A DNA stretch of 64,000 nt from Puffinus mauretanicus. Taxonomy: Eukaryota > Chordata > Aves > Procellariiformes > Procellariidae. The stretch is from assembly GCA_023333565.1 (NCBI GenBank), contig JAJKFH010002994.1, forward strand, positions 1,426,001-1,490,000, in the 5' to 3' direction. Position numbers and translations under genes: made by a program. Below are positions 12,450-21,708 of the stretch, piece by piece (within the stretch, counting starts at the first letter, position 1; each line of letters opens with the position of its first letter). The notes under the pieces are model-generated. The model was not told the origin of the DNA, searched no databases, and saw only the letters and a list, made by a program, of their open reading frames with translations.

Positions 12450-15400
12450 CTCAAATGGGTTCATTTTGGAGCGCAGGTGACGAAGGCAGGACCTCTGCCG
12501 GCACATCCAGCAGGTTGCTGAACATTGAAATTTTAGGAGGATTTTGATGATCAGAGCGGAGACACCGGCGTTTAGGGGTACTACAGGTCTAGACTTCAAA
12601 AAGAGGTACCCAAGTTCCGATTTCAGGCACCACGGGTCACAAAGAGATGCCACCGCGTGCCCCGGAGAAGCCCGATGCCTGGGGAGCAGGCGGCGCGTGG
12701 GCACGGTCCCCGTCCCGGGAGGTAGATGGGACTGGTACCAAACCACAGCCTGACCTTGGACTTTTATAGAGTGATAACGAGCAGCCAAACCTCAAAAACT
12801 GGGAGGTTCCCACAAAAAAAGGGCAAATACTAGTTACAGACATGAGCTTAATTGCTAGCAAGGATTAATTCAACTTCTCTTCAAAAGAGCAACACTTTGG
12901 ACCCAAATCCGACCCTCCTTTCACGAGACGACTGGCTCAACTCAGGCAAATCACCCCCCTTTGGAAAAGCCCCGTTAGCGTTAATTGTATTAATCCTAGC
13001 AGGAATACCGAGTCTCCTGTCCCCGCATTGCTCATCACCACCCGCCCGGTCATCGCGGGGACGCTGGCGGAGCAGGCAGCTGCCTGCAGCCCTGCCTGGC
13101 AGGGGTTAACCGCCCACGGAGGAGCCTCTGGCGCACGCTCACGTCATGGAAATACTCAAGTAACCACAATTTTCTCTATTGCTTTTTGGCTCCGGTTCTT
13201 CAACATTTCTGCACTACCAGCCCAGACCTCTGCTACCTGTTTTCCAGCGAGGTAACTGGTACAGACAGCAACTCGACCGAGCAGTCGGTAATTTTTTTTT
13301 AATATAGGTTACTGTTATACTTTCTACCTCCAATACTGCAAACACTGAGATATAAAAAATGATCATGAGTCACAATACCGGCGGGGGAAAAAAAAAAAAA
13401 AAAATCAGATGCACAATAATAAACGGAGGTGGGATGGGGGGTTGGTGCTTTCTTAGTTTTGCTGGGTATGAATATTGCCCCCGGTTGGGCTGAGCCCCAG
13501 ACAGCTCTGTCCTGCTGCTGCCTGCCCACCCAGCCCAGCCTCGGGCCCCTCTCCTCCACCTCTCCCCACCTTCCCCAGTCCTCCCAGTCTCCCCAGCATC
13601 AGCTGTTTCTCCTGCCCAAGGTGTACCGACCGCCCAGGAGGGGCTGCCTTCGTTGCAGCCATCCGAGATGCAATGGGAGGGCATCCCTGAGTGCTATGTG
13701 AGAACCAAGGGGAGGAAAAAAAGGGGGGAAAAAAGAAAGAAAAGAGAAAAAAAGCAAGCAGAAAACCCCATCCCTGTCCTGATAATCACAACCTGCCTTA
13801 ATATTTCCACCCTGTAATTGAGACCGTGAGCGCCAGCAATGCTCCTGGAAAACATCAGCCCAGCGGCTTGGCTCCGGGTCCCCATCCTGCTCCCAAGCAC
13901 CTCCCGCTCTGGACCACTCTGCCAGCCGGTTACTGAGCTCACCCACATCAAACCGGCCAGCCCGGGAGACAACGTCCTCCTCCTCGCACCGCCGCTGGTC
14001 GTGATTAGCAGAGCGAGCCAACGGGCCGGGCAGGGAGCACCCTAACGGGCTTTTCCCAAGGAAAAAAAAAAATTAAATCGGAGTTTTAGAGCATCCTCGT
14101 GCAACGTCAGCTCCCAGACACCCTGCTTCAGCCTCACCTGCCGAAAGAGGTTTGCCATTCTGCTCTCCCTGCCCTAATTCCCCATGGAGCACGGCTTAGG
14201 TGTTGCTCGTGACTTCTTAACGCTCCTTTGCACAGCCCTGAAACCTCCATGGGGATGGGGCGGACGCGCTCAGCGAGCCACCAGAAGGATTTTGCGGCTG
14301 GTTTCCCGGCAGGGAGGAGCCCCTTCTCCAGCAGCGGGGCTGGACCAGCTGGGTGAGAGGCACAGGGTGCAAACACTCAACATCTGGCTCACGCTTTACA
14401 AAGAATAACCCAAAAAAAACCATTTTGGAGGGGCACCAGCATCCCAACCGACTCTGCAAACGCGGCGCATAGGCGAAAAATCAAAGCTGGCTCCTCCAGC
14501 GGTTTGAATAGATGAAAACGCATCAAATAACCTCATTTTGCAGGACCAGGGAAATGAAAGCATCTCAGGGTTGCGTGCAGCCCCCCGAGATTTCTGACAC
14601 CTTTCAATAACCGGTTCCGATCCCCGCTGCAGATCGCAGGAGGGCAATGGGAACGCCGCTTTTGGGGGGGGGGGGGCGCAGCCCTCCTCGCCGTAGCTCT
14701 CGAGTGCTGCACAGGGCGGCTATCACCACCAGAAAAATAACAAACCATCTGCTTTAAGTTGCCCGAAGTTGCCCGTGTTCAGCCCTGCTTCACACCAGCA
14801 CCTGCAATTTTGGCCATCCGGCAGGGACGCCCCGTGGGACGCAGCCTTGCCAGGGTTCTGGACGTGCCAGGACAGACCCGACCCGCAGGACGGGGGTAAT
14901 TTTTGCAGCAGGCAGGAGCCTCCTGCTTCCACAGCATCCCCTTTGCAGGAGGAGATCAACCGCAGAGTGAAAAGACAGCGACTTGGATGCTTCTCAAATT
15001 AAAATTCTCCTCGGCAGGAAGAAAGCAAAAGCAACACCAGGCGTCGGGTGATGCTTTTTCTTCAAGAAAAATGGTTTTCAGCAGCTTTAAAAAGAAAAAA
15101 GAACATACTTGCAACATAAATATCAATAGTCTTTTTCAGAGATTTACCCTGGAGGGAGATGACCATGGAAATGCTACTCAATAGCTTAAAATCAGATCTG
15201 GCAACTGGAGGTGGCTTAAAACAACGCGGGAAGACCAACGCCACTGAAACGGCACAGAGCGAGCAGCCGCGCGGCTGCGTGGTGATGGCGAGGACTGCAC
15301 CGGCTGGGCCAAAACCAGGAGGAAGGTCAAAATAGGCACCTGAAATACTGGGGAAGGGGATCAGCCTGGGGGAATTGGGGATATTTTGCCGCTAATGGTG

Positions 15401-18400
15401 GTTTTGGAGGACCCGCTCCAGCCCCTTGCTGGAAACGGCGCAACCCAAGCCGGCATCCGGGCATCCGCGATGCATCCGCCTCTTCCTAAATCAGTGTTCC
15501 TTAGCACCAGCTCCACCAGCAATGAAATCAAAATATTAATGAAATAACTCTTGTGCAATAGGGGAGGCCAGCCCCAGGGGTACGCACAAGACCTGCACAC
15601 AACCCCCCCGGCGCAGCCCCTGCCTCTCCTCGCCCTGGAAATTTTCCCTCCCTGGATCCTGCAGCACGTTAAGAGCAGGTATCAGTTTTTTCTGAACATT
15701 GCTCTTTATTCACAATTTTTTTTTTTAAAGGTAGGTAGGAAAGCGGGTAACCTCAGAGGACGATGAAAATCCCAAGTTTCCTCTTGTCCAATTAGGAAAA
15801 TTTCATGTAGTCTCTCCCCAAATTTGAAGGCGCTCGCAAGGTTTCAATGCCTCAGCATTTCTCCTAAGGGAAAGGATTTGGAGGAGGAGAAAAAAAAAAA
15901 AAACAACCCCGTAGCGTGTTTATGAATCAGACTGTTAAGCGTGTGTTTCGGGGGTGGAAAAGGTGGGCGATGCACAGAGGAACAGAGAGCAGAGTTAGAT
16001 GAGTCAGAAAATGCTGCTTTTCCTCTCCTTACCGGCATCTCAAATATTTCAGCATGAAATAGAAATTGTATTTCTTTTTTTTTTTTTTTTTTTTTTTTTT
16101 ATTGCCAAGAGAGAGTTGGAGCGTAACCCTGGCTGGTTAGCAACCGCCGGCACCTCATCCGACGTTAAGCAATGCACCGCAATTAGAATACGCACAGGGG
16201 CGCGTGCATGCACACGCGTGTGCCGATGGACATCTACACACATGCACACGCGTGTGCCGATGGATGTCTATACACATGCACACGCGTGTGCCGATGGACA
16301 TCTATACACATGCACATGCAGCCCTGGGTATAGGCTGGGAAAAGAATGGAAATAAATAACATATCAGCGTTTTTTGCTGCTGCTTCCAAGGAAAGCAGGG
16401 GCTCGCGCTGAAGAGCGGCAAGCTGCTGGTGAAGGAGCCTCGGTGGGTCTCGGGAGAGCGGCAACACATCGCAGGCTGGATTTGGGCTCGGGGATGTCAC
16501 CTCCTCCTGCCCAGGTGGGCTCAGGCACACACAGGCAAAAATACACACAAGGGCTCCGAGGTCCTGAAATAAAACTTATGGAGACGTAGAGAGGGGCGTT
16601 ACAAAAGAAAAGCCAATTTACTCACGGGCTTTGAGCTCGCCCAGTGCTGGAGCCGGCTTTAATCACATTTAGGCAGTCACCGCCTAAATACTGTTATCAC
16701 CGCACCTTGCAGCGAGGCGCGGGAGGTCTTGCAGAGCATCGGGTACCACGCTGGGGTCAGCCCCAGGGGCGGCGAGGGTCGAGGAGGGGATGGGCGAGAC
16801 CCCGAGGAGGGCTGCCGGGCAGGGACTGATCCTGCCCCGTGGCGTTTCCAACCGCAGACGGCAGCAGAGCTTTTGCTTCGGAGTCAGAAGAGATGAAACG
16901 CAAGGAGAGATAAACGCCCCTATGCTGCAAACAGCCGAGCACTTGACTCCGCTGACATTCACAGTCCATTTAGGTTACTGATGAAGCAAATAAAATTATG
17001 CATATGCATTAACGCTGGCAATATCCTGCCTGAAATGTATGCTCATTTACACATGGAAATCCATTTAGAAGAGAGAAATCAGAGTGATATTTAAAACAGA
17101 AAATCACTTGACTGTCTGCGGGGCAACTGCCGTTTACATCTGCCACTCCTTGGCAAAACCGAAATCATTTCAGGGTAAATTGTGCCCCTGGTTTTACATT
17201 TAGAAAGAAAAACCTTTGCACCCCTGCATCCTCCTGCTCAGTCTGCTATAAAATATGAGATGCGCATTTTTTGCTTTTATATTTTTATTTTTTTAAGTTG
17301 TTGTGGTCTCAAAGCAACCTCGGTGCTGGCGGCTGGGAGGGGGCGTAGGGGAGGGTCCGCCCGGCAGCCGTGGAGCATCGCAAAGTGTTCGTTAGTTAAA
17401 ATGGACTTTGGAGATTCAGGAGCCTTTTGAGAATCGCCATGGTGAGACCTAAACGTTCTGCGGCTTCTCCAGTTTCCTTGGCAAACGAAATGGCCATGCT
17501 GACAGCGCCGATGACAGATCTGAAACTAGAACAAGAGCTCTTCCTAACGGAGAAATAGCTTCTTCCAGTCCAGCAATCTATATCTCACTGCTTGGCTGCC
17601 AAGCCACGAACTGGAGATATTAAATAATCAGTATTGCTCTCTGTTTCCTCCTGCAAATGTAAATGTGAGCACTGGAACTGAAAAAGCAATTTTAGGCTCT
17701 AAAAGAATACCCCCTCCAAAAAATATATATATTTTTTTAATATAAAACTTGCCAACGGCCACTGCTTCTCACTTAACGTTGGAGCTCGTTGCAGCTCGTA
17801 TTTTTGAAATGCATCAACACAATAAAAAAAAGCAGACAGCAGCTCTCTAAAGTACGTCGGGAGGCAGTTTTTAAGACAGATGATGTATTTTAGATTGTGA
17901 TTCACGACCACCCTGGCAGTTTGATTTCAGGTTTAGAAGGAGATGAATGGATGTGAGATGGCAGGGTGCGAAAATGAAACTAGCTGGAGCTGAAGGTCTG
18001 CTCTGCGCTTCAAGTCACACAAGATTTGAATTTGAAGCTCAAGCGAGTCACCAAACTGCCCCGCACTTCCGCTGCCGGAGCTTAATTTAAGCCTAAATTA
18101 AAACGCAGTTTAATACAGGCCATCTTCACGACCTGTGCTCCGGTGCAAGCCCAGCTCGCCATCCCACGCTGCTCCCCGCAGCAGCTCTCCCAAACGGGGC
18201 ACCCAAGGGTACCCCAGCGCGGTCGGGGAGGACGGCTCCTGCTGCCGCGACACAACCTGCAAGTTCTCACCATGCTGGAAAAAAGGCTGTTTGCTTAATA
18301 TCAAGGTTTTAAAGCAACCAAACAAAATGAAAAACCCCAAAACAAACCACACGGGGTCCCATTCTGCATGATTTTAAACCGTGCTAACCTGTCCATATCT

Positions 18401-20449
18401 CATCCGCGCCACGAGAAAAATATAAATACTGCACAAAAATCGCAAAAATTCTTAAAAATCTTCGACCACATTTTCACTGATGGTTCCACTCCCACGTTAC
18501 TGCTCTCAATGGCTGTGCACATCACTGTGAGCGATGCTGTGCAGGAGATGCAGAGCTCTGCTTTGAAGGGGAAAGCCATGGGACATCCCAAAGTCAGGAG
18601 CTCTGGCGAATCAACAGCCTGCAAGAAACCCAACGCTGGACTGTATGGGAAGCAAAACTATAGAGAGGTGAGCACAGAGCCATTGCTTGCAAGAGGGGGA
18701 AGGAAGAAGAAAAAAATAAAAAGACAAACTAATTGCCACCGCTAACCCTTTGCTTTGCACCTACATCGTACGTTGGAGCTACCTTTTTCAAGGCAGAGAG
18801 CCCGGTGCCGCCGCGCAGCCAACGTGCCTGACTCAGCGACGATGAATCACTTGGGCAAACAGGAGGATAAAGCCACCCTGAGCCCCGCGATGGCGATGCC
18901 TGCAGGTGACATGCTGTCACCGCCCATACGACCCGTCATCCCCACACTCCCGTGGGGCCGAGGGACGGCGCAGAAAGGTTGGGAGCAGTTATACCTTGCT
19001 ATCAGACCGGCACATCTCCTTGTTAAGGACACGTTTTGCATTCAGCCCCCCAAAACAAAGGGATTGCTCCCCTCCCGGCTAACCAGCCGGGTCCCCAGCT
19101 GCCCTCCTCCAAAATCCGGTCGGACAAGGGCAGGCATGATGCTCCATTACGCCTTGATGCAGAGTGCTCCAAGGTAAGAGCTCCCAAGTCCAGCCCTGAC
19201 CACGCTGCCTCAGGGAACGGAGCAGAAGCTGCCCAGGACAGGGAGTGCTGGTGGGAAGGGGGACCCCGAGCACAGCCCAGCACACCGACTGCCGCTCGCA
19301 GGGCTTGTCTGGAGGAGGCACAGCCCTCTGATCCCACCGAACACAGCAATCCTGCCAGTATCTACTCGGGCTTTACTCAGCCTCATCCATGCGGATCAAG
19401 TGAAAGGCAGATGCAACAAGCTCCAACCCAGGAGAGAGTTTACACACTTATCTCCCTGCACAACTTCGAGAAAGGACTTGTTACTCCAAAGCACTGGAGC
19501 AAACTCACCCTAAAACCCTCCGGCTTCCATACGCAGGGTTAACGACCAACCTACAGCTTCAGCCTGAGCAATCAAAACCACTGTTTACCCGGGTAGGGTC
19601 AGGCACCCCAGCAAGTCCCTCCCGTGCACGCTGAGCACTTATAAAACATGAGTTTAAAAATTCCCCTTATCAAACCCAAGAAGATGCCCAGCTGCTCAGC
19701 GAGGGTTCCTGGGTCAGTGGGGCACACAGTGAAGCGGGCGCATGTCCCGTCACCCGTCCCGTCACCCTATCTCCCCCTGCCACCCCTTCCTCTTCCGCAG
19801 CAGCACCCAGGGCCCAGCCAGGGCTGTGGTGAGCCGGGATCGGGGTCCCCCTGCCGTGACACCCCTCGCCTCGATTTTGGGGCTTCACCCACAGGCAATG
19901 GAGGAACTTCCCCCACTCTGTCCCGGCGACATATCCGTGTCCCTCCCCGCTTTCAAACACCCCGCCAGAGGAATTAATACCCCGCTAACTGCCAGTGCTG
20001 CCCAGCCGCCCGTACCCCCAGCAATTAGCCCTTAATCGAAGCCGGCAAATACTCCCCTAATCAACAGATGTCCCGCGGCAAGTCCCCACGGCTCCTCCGC
20101 GACCCCCGGGGCGGGGGGGCGGATGCTCCGGGGGGTCCCCAGGGCAGCACCCCGGCCCTTCCCGGTCCCGGCGGGGAGGGTCCCGGTCCCGGTCCCGGCG
20201 GGGAGGGTCCCGACGAAGGGTCCCAGCCGCCGGGATACCGGTGCCCGGTTAGTCTTCCCCATCCCGCCGGGTTCCCCAGCCCCTCCCGACCCCACCGGCA
20301 GCATCCCGCGGTCCCGTCCCGCCTCACTAACCATTGGGGCCGTACTTCTCCCGGCTGCGGCGGACCTGCTCCGGACTGAGCCCGCAGCTCTCGGTTACAC
20401 CGAAGCGGCGGAGGACGTCGAGCACCGGGAGGCTGTGCGCCGCCTCCAT
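311..20449 (-). CDS. ATP2A3: ATP2A3 (SERCA3 Ca2+ pump), 5' part, exons 1-2
   Basis: Gene-level entry for the start of a sarco/endoplasmic-reticulum Ca2+-ATPase, the P-type pump that moves cytosolic Ca2+ into the ER lumen. Only two coding exons fall in the window: exon 1 (20332-20449, 118 nt) and exon 2 (311-328, 18 nt). Joined, they give 45 codons plus one base and begin MEAAHSLPVLDVLRRFGV, the SERCA N-terminus at the beginning of the cytosolic actuator domain. The 118 + 18 nt exon sizes and the split Glu codon (G|AG) are the SERCA-family pattern as I know it. The MEAAH start and the LSPEQV and YGPN stretches match SERCA3 better than SERCA1 or 2, which start MEAAH or MENAH but differ after that. 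The phosphorylation site, membrane helices and nucleotide domain lie outside the window below position 1. I looked for exon 3 (the GKSLWELVLEQ region) in 1-310 and did not see it. Confidence 0.93.
8501..8787. repeat. A-rich array with 20-nt unit, decaying to A/T low complexity
   Basis: Five consecutive 20-nt units AATAATAAAAATAAAAAATG run in exact register from 8501 to 8600 with a few substitutions (G, C or T near the unit end). Irregular AATAA/ATAAA sequence follows to about 8787. The constant register with point changes indicates tandem duplication of a unit rather than simple slippage of a short motif. Confidence 0.9.
9501..9572. repeat. 24-nt tandem repeat, three copies
   Basis: Three head-to-tail 24-nt units, each starting GGTATCTTAATAGA and ending ATCCTAAT, lie at 9501-9524, 9525-9548 and 9549-9572. 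They differ by only one substitution inside and one at the end. The near identity suggests recent duplication. Translation of the plus strand gives a repeated hydrophobic pattern, a by-product of the repeat rather than a gene. Confidence 0.92.
10366..10660. repeat. Minisatellite, ~55-62-nt unit, about five copies
   Basis: About five diverged copies of a unit containing, in order, TATAAGGATAAAAT, a TTTTATATATGTGT run, GTATACATAGATACCTA and TATACATTTG. They lie in ATP2A3 intron 1. One copy has lost the AGATACC part and carries a CA run instead. The mixture of TATA, GTATAC and GATA words makes it very AT-rich against a GC-rich background. Confidence 0.88.
12199..12460. repeat. TA/GATA/GA array punctuated by a 13-nt core
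   Basis: A composite array of (TA)n, (GA)n and GATA microsatellite stretches in which the core AATCTCAAATGGG recurs five times: at 12251, 12284, 12317 (one change), 12352 (one change) and 12447. The spacing of the first four is 33-35 nt, so they form a regular ~34-nt tandem repeat. The fifth is separated by an expanded GATA/TA tract. Confidence 0.88.
16074..16101. repeat. Poly(T) tract
   Basis: An uninterrupted run of more than 20 T. It may be the reverse complement of a poly(A) left by an old insertion, but no flanking element was recognised. Confidence 0.85.
16207..16320. repeat. 34-nt CpG-containing tandem repeat
   Basis: Three consecutive 34-nt units, each containing CATGCACACGCGTGTGCCGA and a GGAYRTCTA segment, lie at 16207-16240, 16241-16274 and 16275-16308. 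A partial fourth copy follows to 16320. Each unit contains the near-palindrome CACACGCGTGTG. It lies in ATP2A3 intron 1. Confidence 0.9.
20156..20222. repeat. Short GC minisatellite in ATP2A3 intron 1
   Basis: Two main copies of a unit containing CCCGGCGGGGAGGGTCCCGG, flanked by extra CCCGGT triplet-like blocks, 110-175 bp inside the exon 1 donor. It is low in complexity and belongs to the CpG-dense block. Confidence 0.65.
20332..20449 (-). CDS. ATP2A3: ATP2A3 coding exon 1
   Basis: The ATG is the complement of 20447-20449, in a strong context (G at -3 and +4). It opens 39 codons plus one base, beginning MEAAH and ending EKYGPN. The frame stays open for about 23 codons upstream but contains no ATG there, so this start is the natural one. 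The exon ends ...AATG at 20332, directly followed by the donor GTTAGTGAG (complement of 20323-20331). This leaves a G to pair with the AG that begins exon 2. The encoded segment is the N-terminal helix-containing part of the SERCA actuator domain, on the cytosolic face of the ER membrane. The exon lies inside a CpG-dense block, as expected for a first exon. The 5' UTR boundary cannot be placed from sequence alone. Confidence 0.95.
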
Positions 20450-20694
20450 GCCCCGGCGGCGGCCCGGCCCGGGGGTGGAGGGGGGGGGGATGCTCGGCGG
20501 GGGGCGCAGGGAGGGCACACGGGGCGCCGCTCGCTCCGCGCTGCCTCGGCACCTCTCCGCCCGCCGCGGGAAGGGGCTCCCCGCCGCCGGGCCCGCCTCC
20601 TCCCGGCGGCACCGCCCTGCCCGCCGCTTCCCCCGCCTCCCCCGGGGCCGCCGCGCCCGCCCGCGCCCAGCGCCGCCCCCCGCGGGGCAGCCCC

Positions 20695-20805
20695 GGGGGC
20701 CGCGCCAGGACCCTCCCCGGGGGCCGCGCCGGGCTGGGGGGGGCCCCCCCGGGAGCCGCGCCGGGCTGGGGGGGGTCCCCCCCCCCGGGAGGAGTCCCTC
20801 CCCCG
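20695..20805. repeat. GC-rich tandem repeat upstream of ATP2A3
   Basis: Three imperfect copies of a roughly 35-nt unit built on GGGGCCGCGCCGGGCTGG followed by a G run and then a C run. They lie about 250-350 bp upstream of the ATP2A3 ATG. Runs of eight G and ten C near 20730-20790 make the tract prone to G-quadruplex formation and to sequencing error. Copy number may vary between individuals or assemblies. Confidence 0.7.
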
Positions 20806-21668
20806 GGCTGCGGTACCCAGCCCTTTGCTGGCCCCCTCCAAAGATGCCTCTTCCCCAACGCCTTCATAATATTCCTTTAATTATTTCCAAACTTCTCGGA
20901 AGTGATGCTGGCAGCCAGGGAAATCCTCCCACCCAAGGGGAAACATCCCCAGGTTGCTGGTTGCTCGTTCAGGTGCTGGGAGATATGGGAAGGGGTTGCT
21001 TAGCCCCTGCCCGGGCAAAGCATGGGCTGTGCAGGGAGAGGGGGTCCCCTCCATCACCCCTCTTTCAGCTGGAAGTTGGGCATGCCGCAACCCCGCTCCT
21101 CCTGCCCCGCTGGAAGCAGAGCAGGTCCGTGTCCGTGTACCTCCGCGGGATCAGGGGCAGCGTCTGATGGCAGCGGGAGCCCTGGAATTGCGAATCCCCG
21201 CCTGACACTTGTTAAAACCACCACCAACACCATCCCCATCGATGCACCGTATCCGGAGAGAGGCAGCTGTGCTGCACCGCCTTCATCTTTTGAAACGTGA
21301 AATGTAAAATGTCATCGCAGGGAGACGCAGGAAGGAACCAGGGCACCTCGCAGATGGTAAAACCTGAGCATCAGTCTCACGGTGTGCGTCCCGGCCAGCC
21401 CGGGGCATCACGCTTCACCCTGCTCACTGCTCCTCGTCCCCGCAGCATAAGGCAGAGCACCCGTATTCGAGCGAACGGGCTCATTCTGGAGGCACTTGTG
21501 GTTTTGCAACGATTCAGCTCAGAGGGCTGGCCTCGACCCCTGTCGCTGCCGTATCTAACCAGGTCCCCTGTCCCCTTCCTGCTCGGCTCAGGAGGGGCCA
21601 GCACCCCGTTACACAACACAAGCACTTTACATCACACTCTTGCAACCCTTGCTTGCAACGGGCTACTT

Positions 21669-21708
21669 AAATGACTGTTTCTAGCAGCAAAATGACTGTT
21701 TCTATCAG
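21669..21708. repeat. Short direct repeat (2 x ~20 nt)
   Basis: AAATGACTGTTTCTAGCAGC at 21669 is followed after one base by a second copy at 21690 with one difference. Function unknown. Confidence 0.8.

Larger units (their letters stand above)
329..20331 (-). other. ATP2A3: ATP2A3 intron 1 (20,003 bp)
   Basis: Bounded by the exon 1 donor (GT complementary to 20330-20331) and the exon 2 acceptor (AG complementary to 329-330). It is mostly GC-rich single-copy sequence with many C/G runs and A/T tracts. It carries several tandem arrays, listed separately: 8501-8787, 9501-9572, 10366-10660, 12199-12460 and 16207-16320. Two stretches of lower GC and no obvious repeat (about 16975-17190 and 17400-17650) look like candidate regulatory sequence. 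I saw no other coding exon, no tRNA and no retroviral structure. The many ORFs of 60-270 codons lack family similarity and alternate between strands, as expected in stop-poor GC-rich DNA. Confidence 0.88.
20080..20830 (-). promoter_or_regulatory. ATP2A3: CpG-dense promoter region of ATP2A3
   Basis: The sequence becomes extremely GC-rich and dense in CpG from just inside intron 1 through exon 1 to about 380 bp upstream of the ATG. CG dinucleotides occur every few bases, for example in 20400-20480 and 20560-20720. No TATA box is visible at a sensible distance. Repeated C/G blocks resemble Sp1/KLF-type GC boxes. This is the usual architecture of a CpG-island promoter. Transcription runs toward lower coordinates, and the start site is probably within about 200 bp upstream of 20449, but it cannot be fixed by eye. 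Confidence 0.8.

Noticed and set aside
20450..20518. In-frame extension upstream of the ATP2A3 ATG
   Set aside because: The frame is open but begins at GTG and contains no ATG before MEAAH, which is the family start.
20061..21167. 268- and 277-codon ORFs across the ATP2A3 promoter
   Set aside because: They arise from the CpG-dense block and GC repeats in frames other than the true exon 1; Pro/Gly/Arg repeats only.
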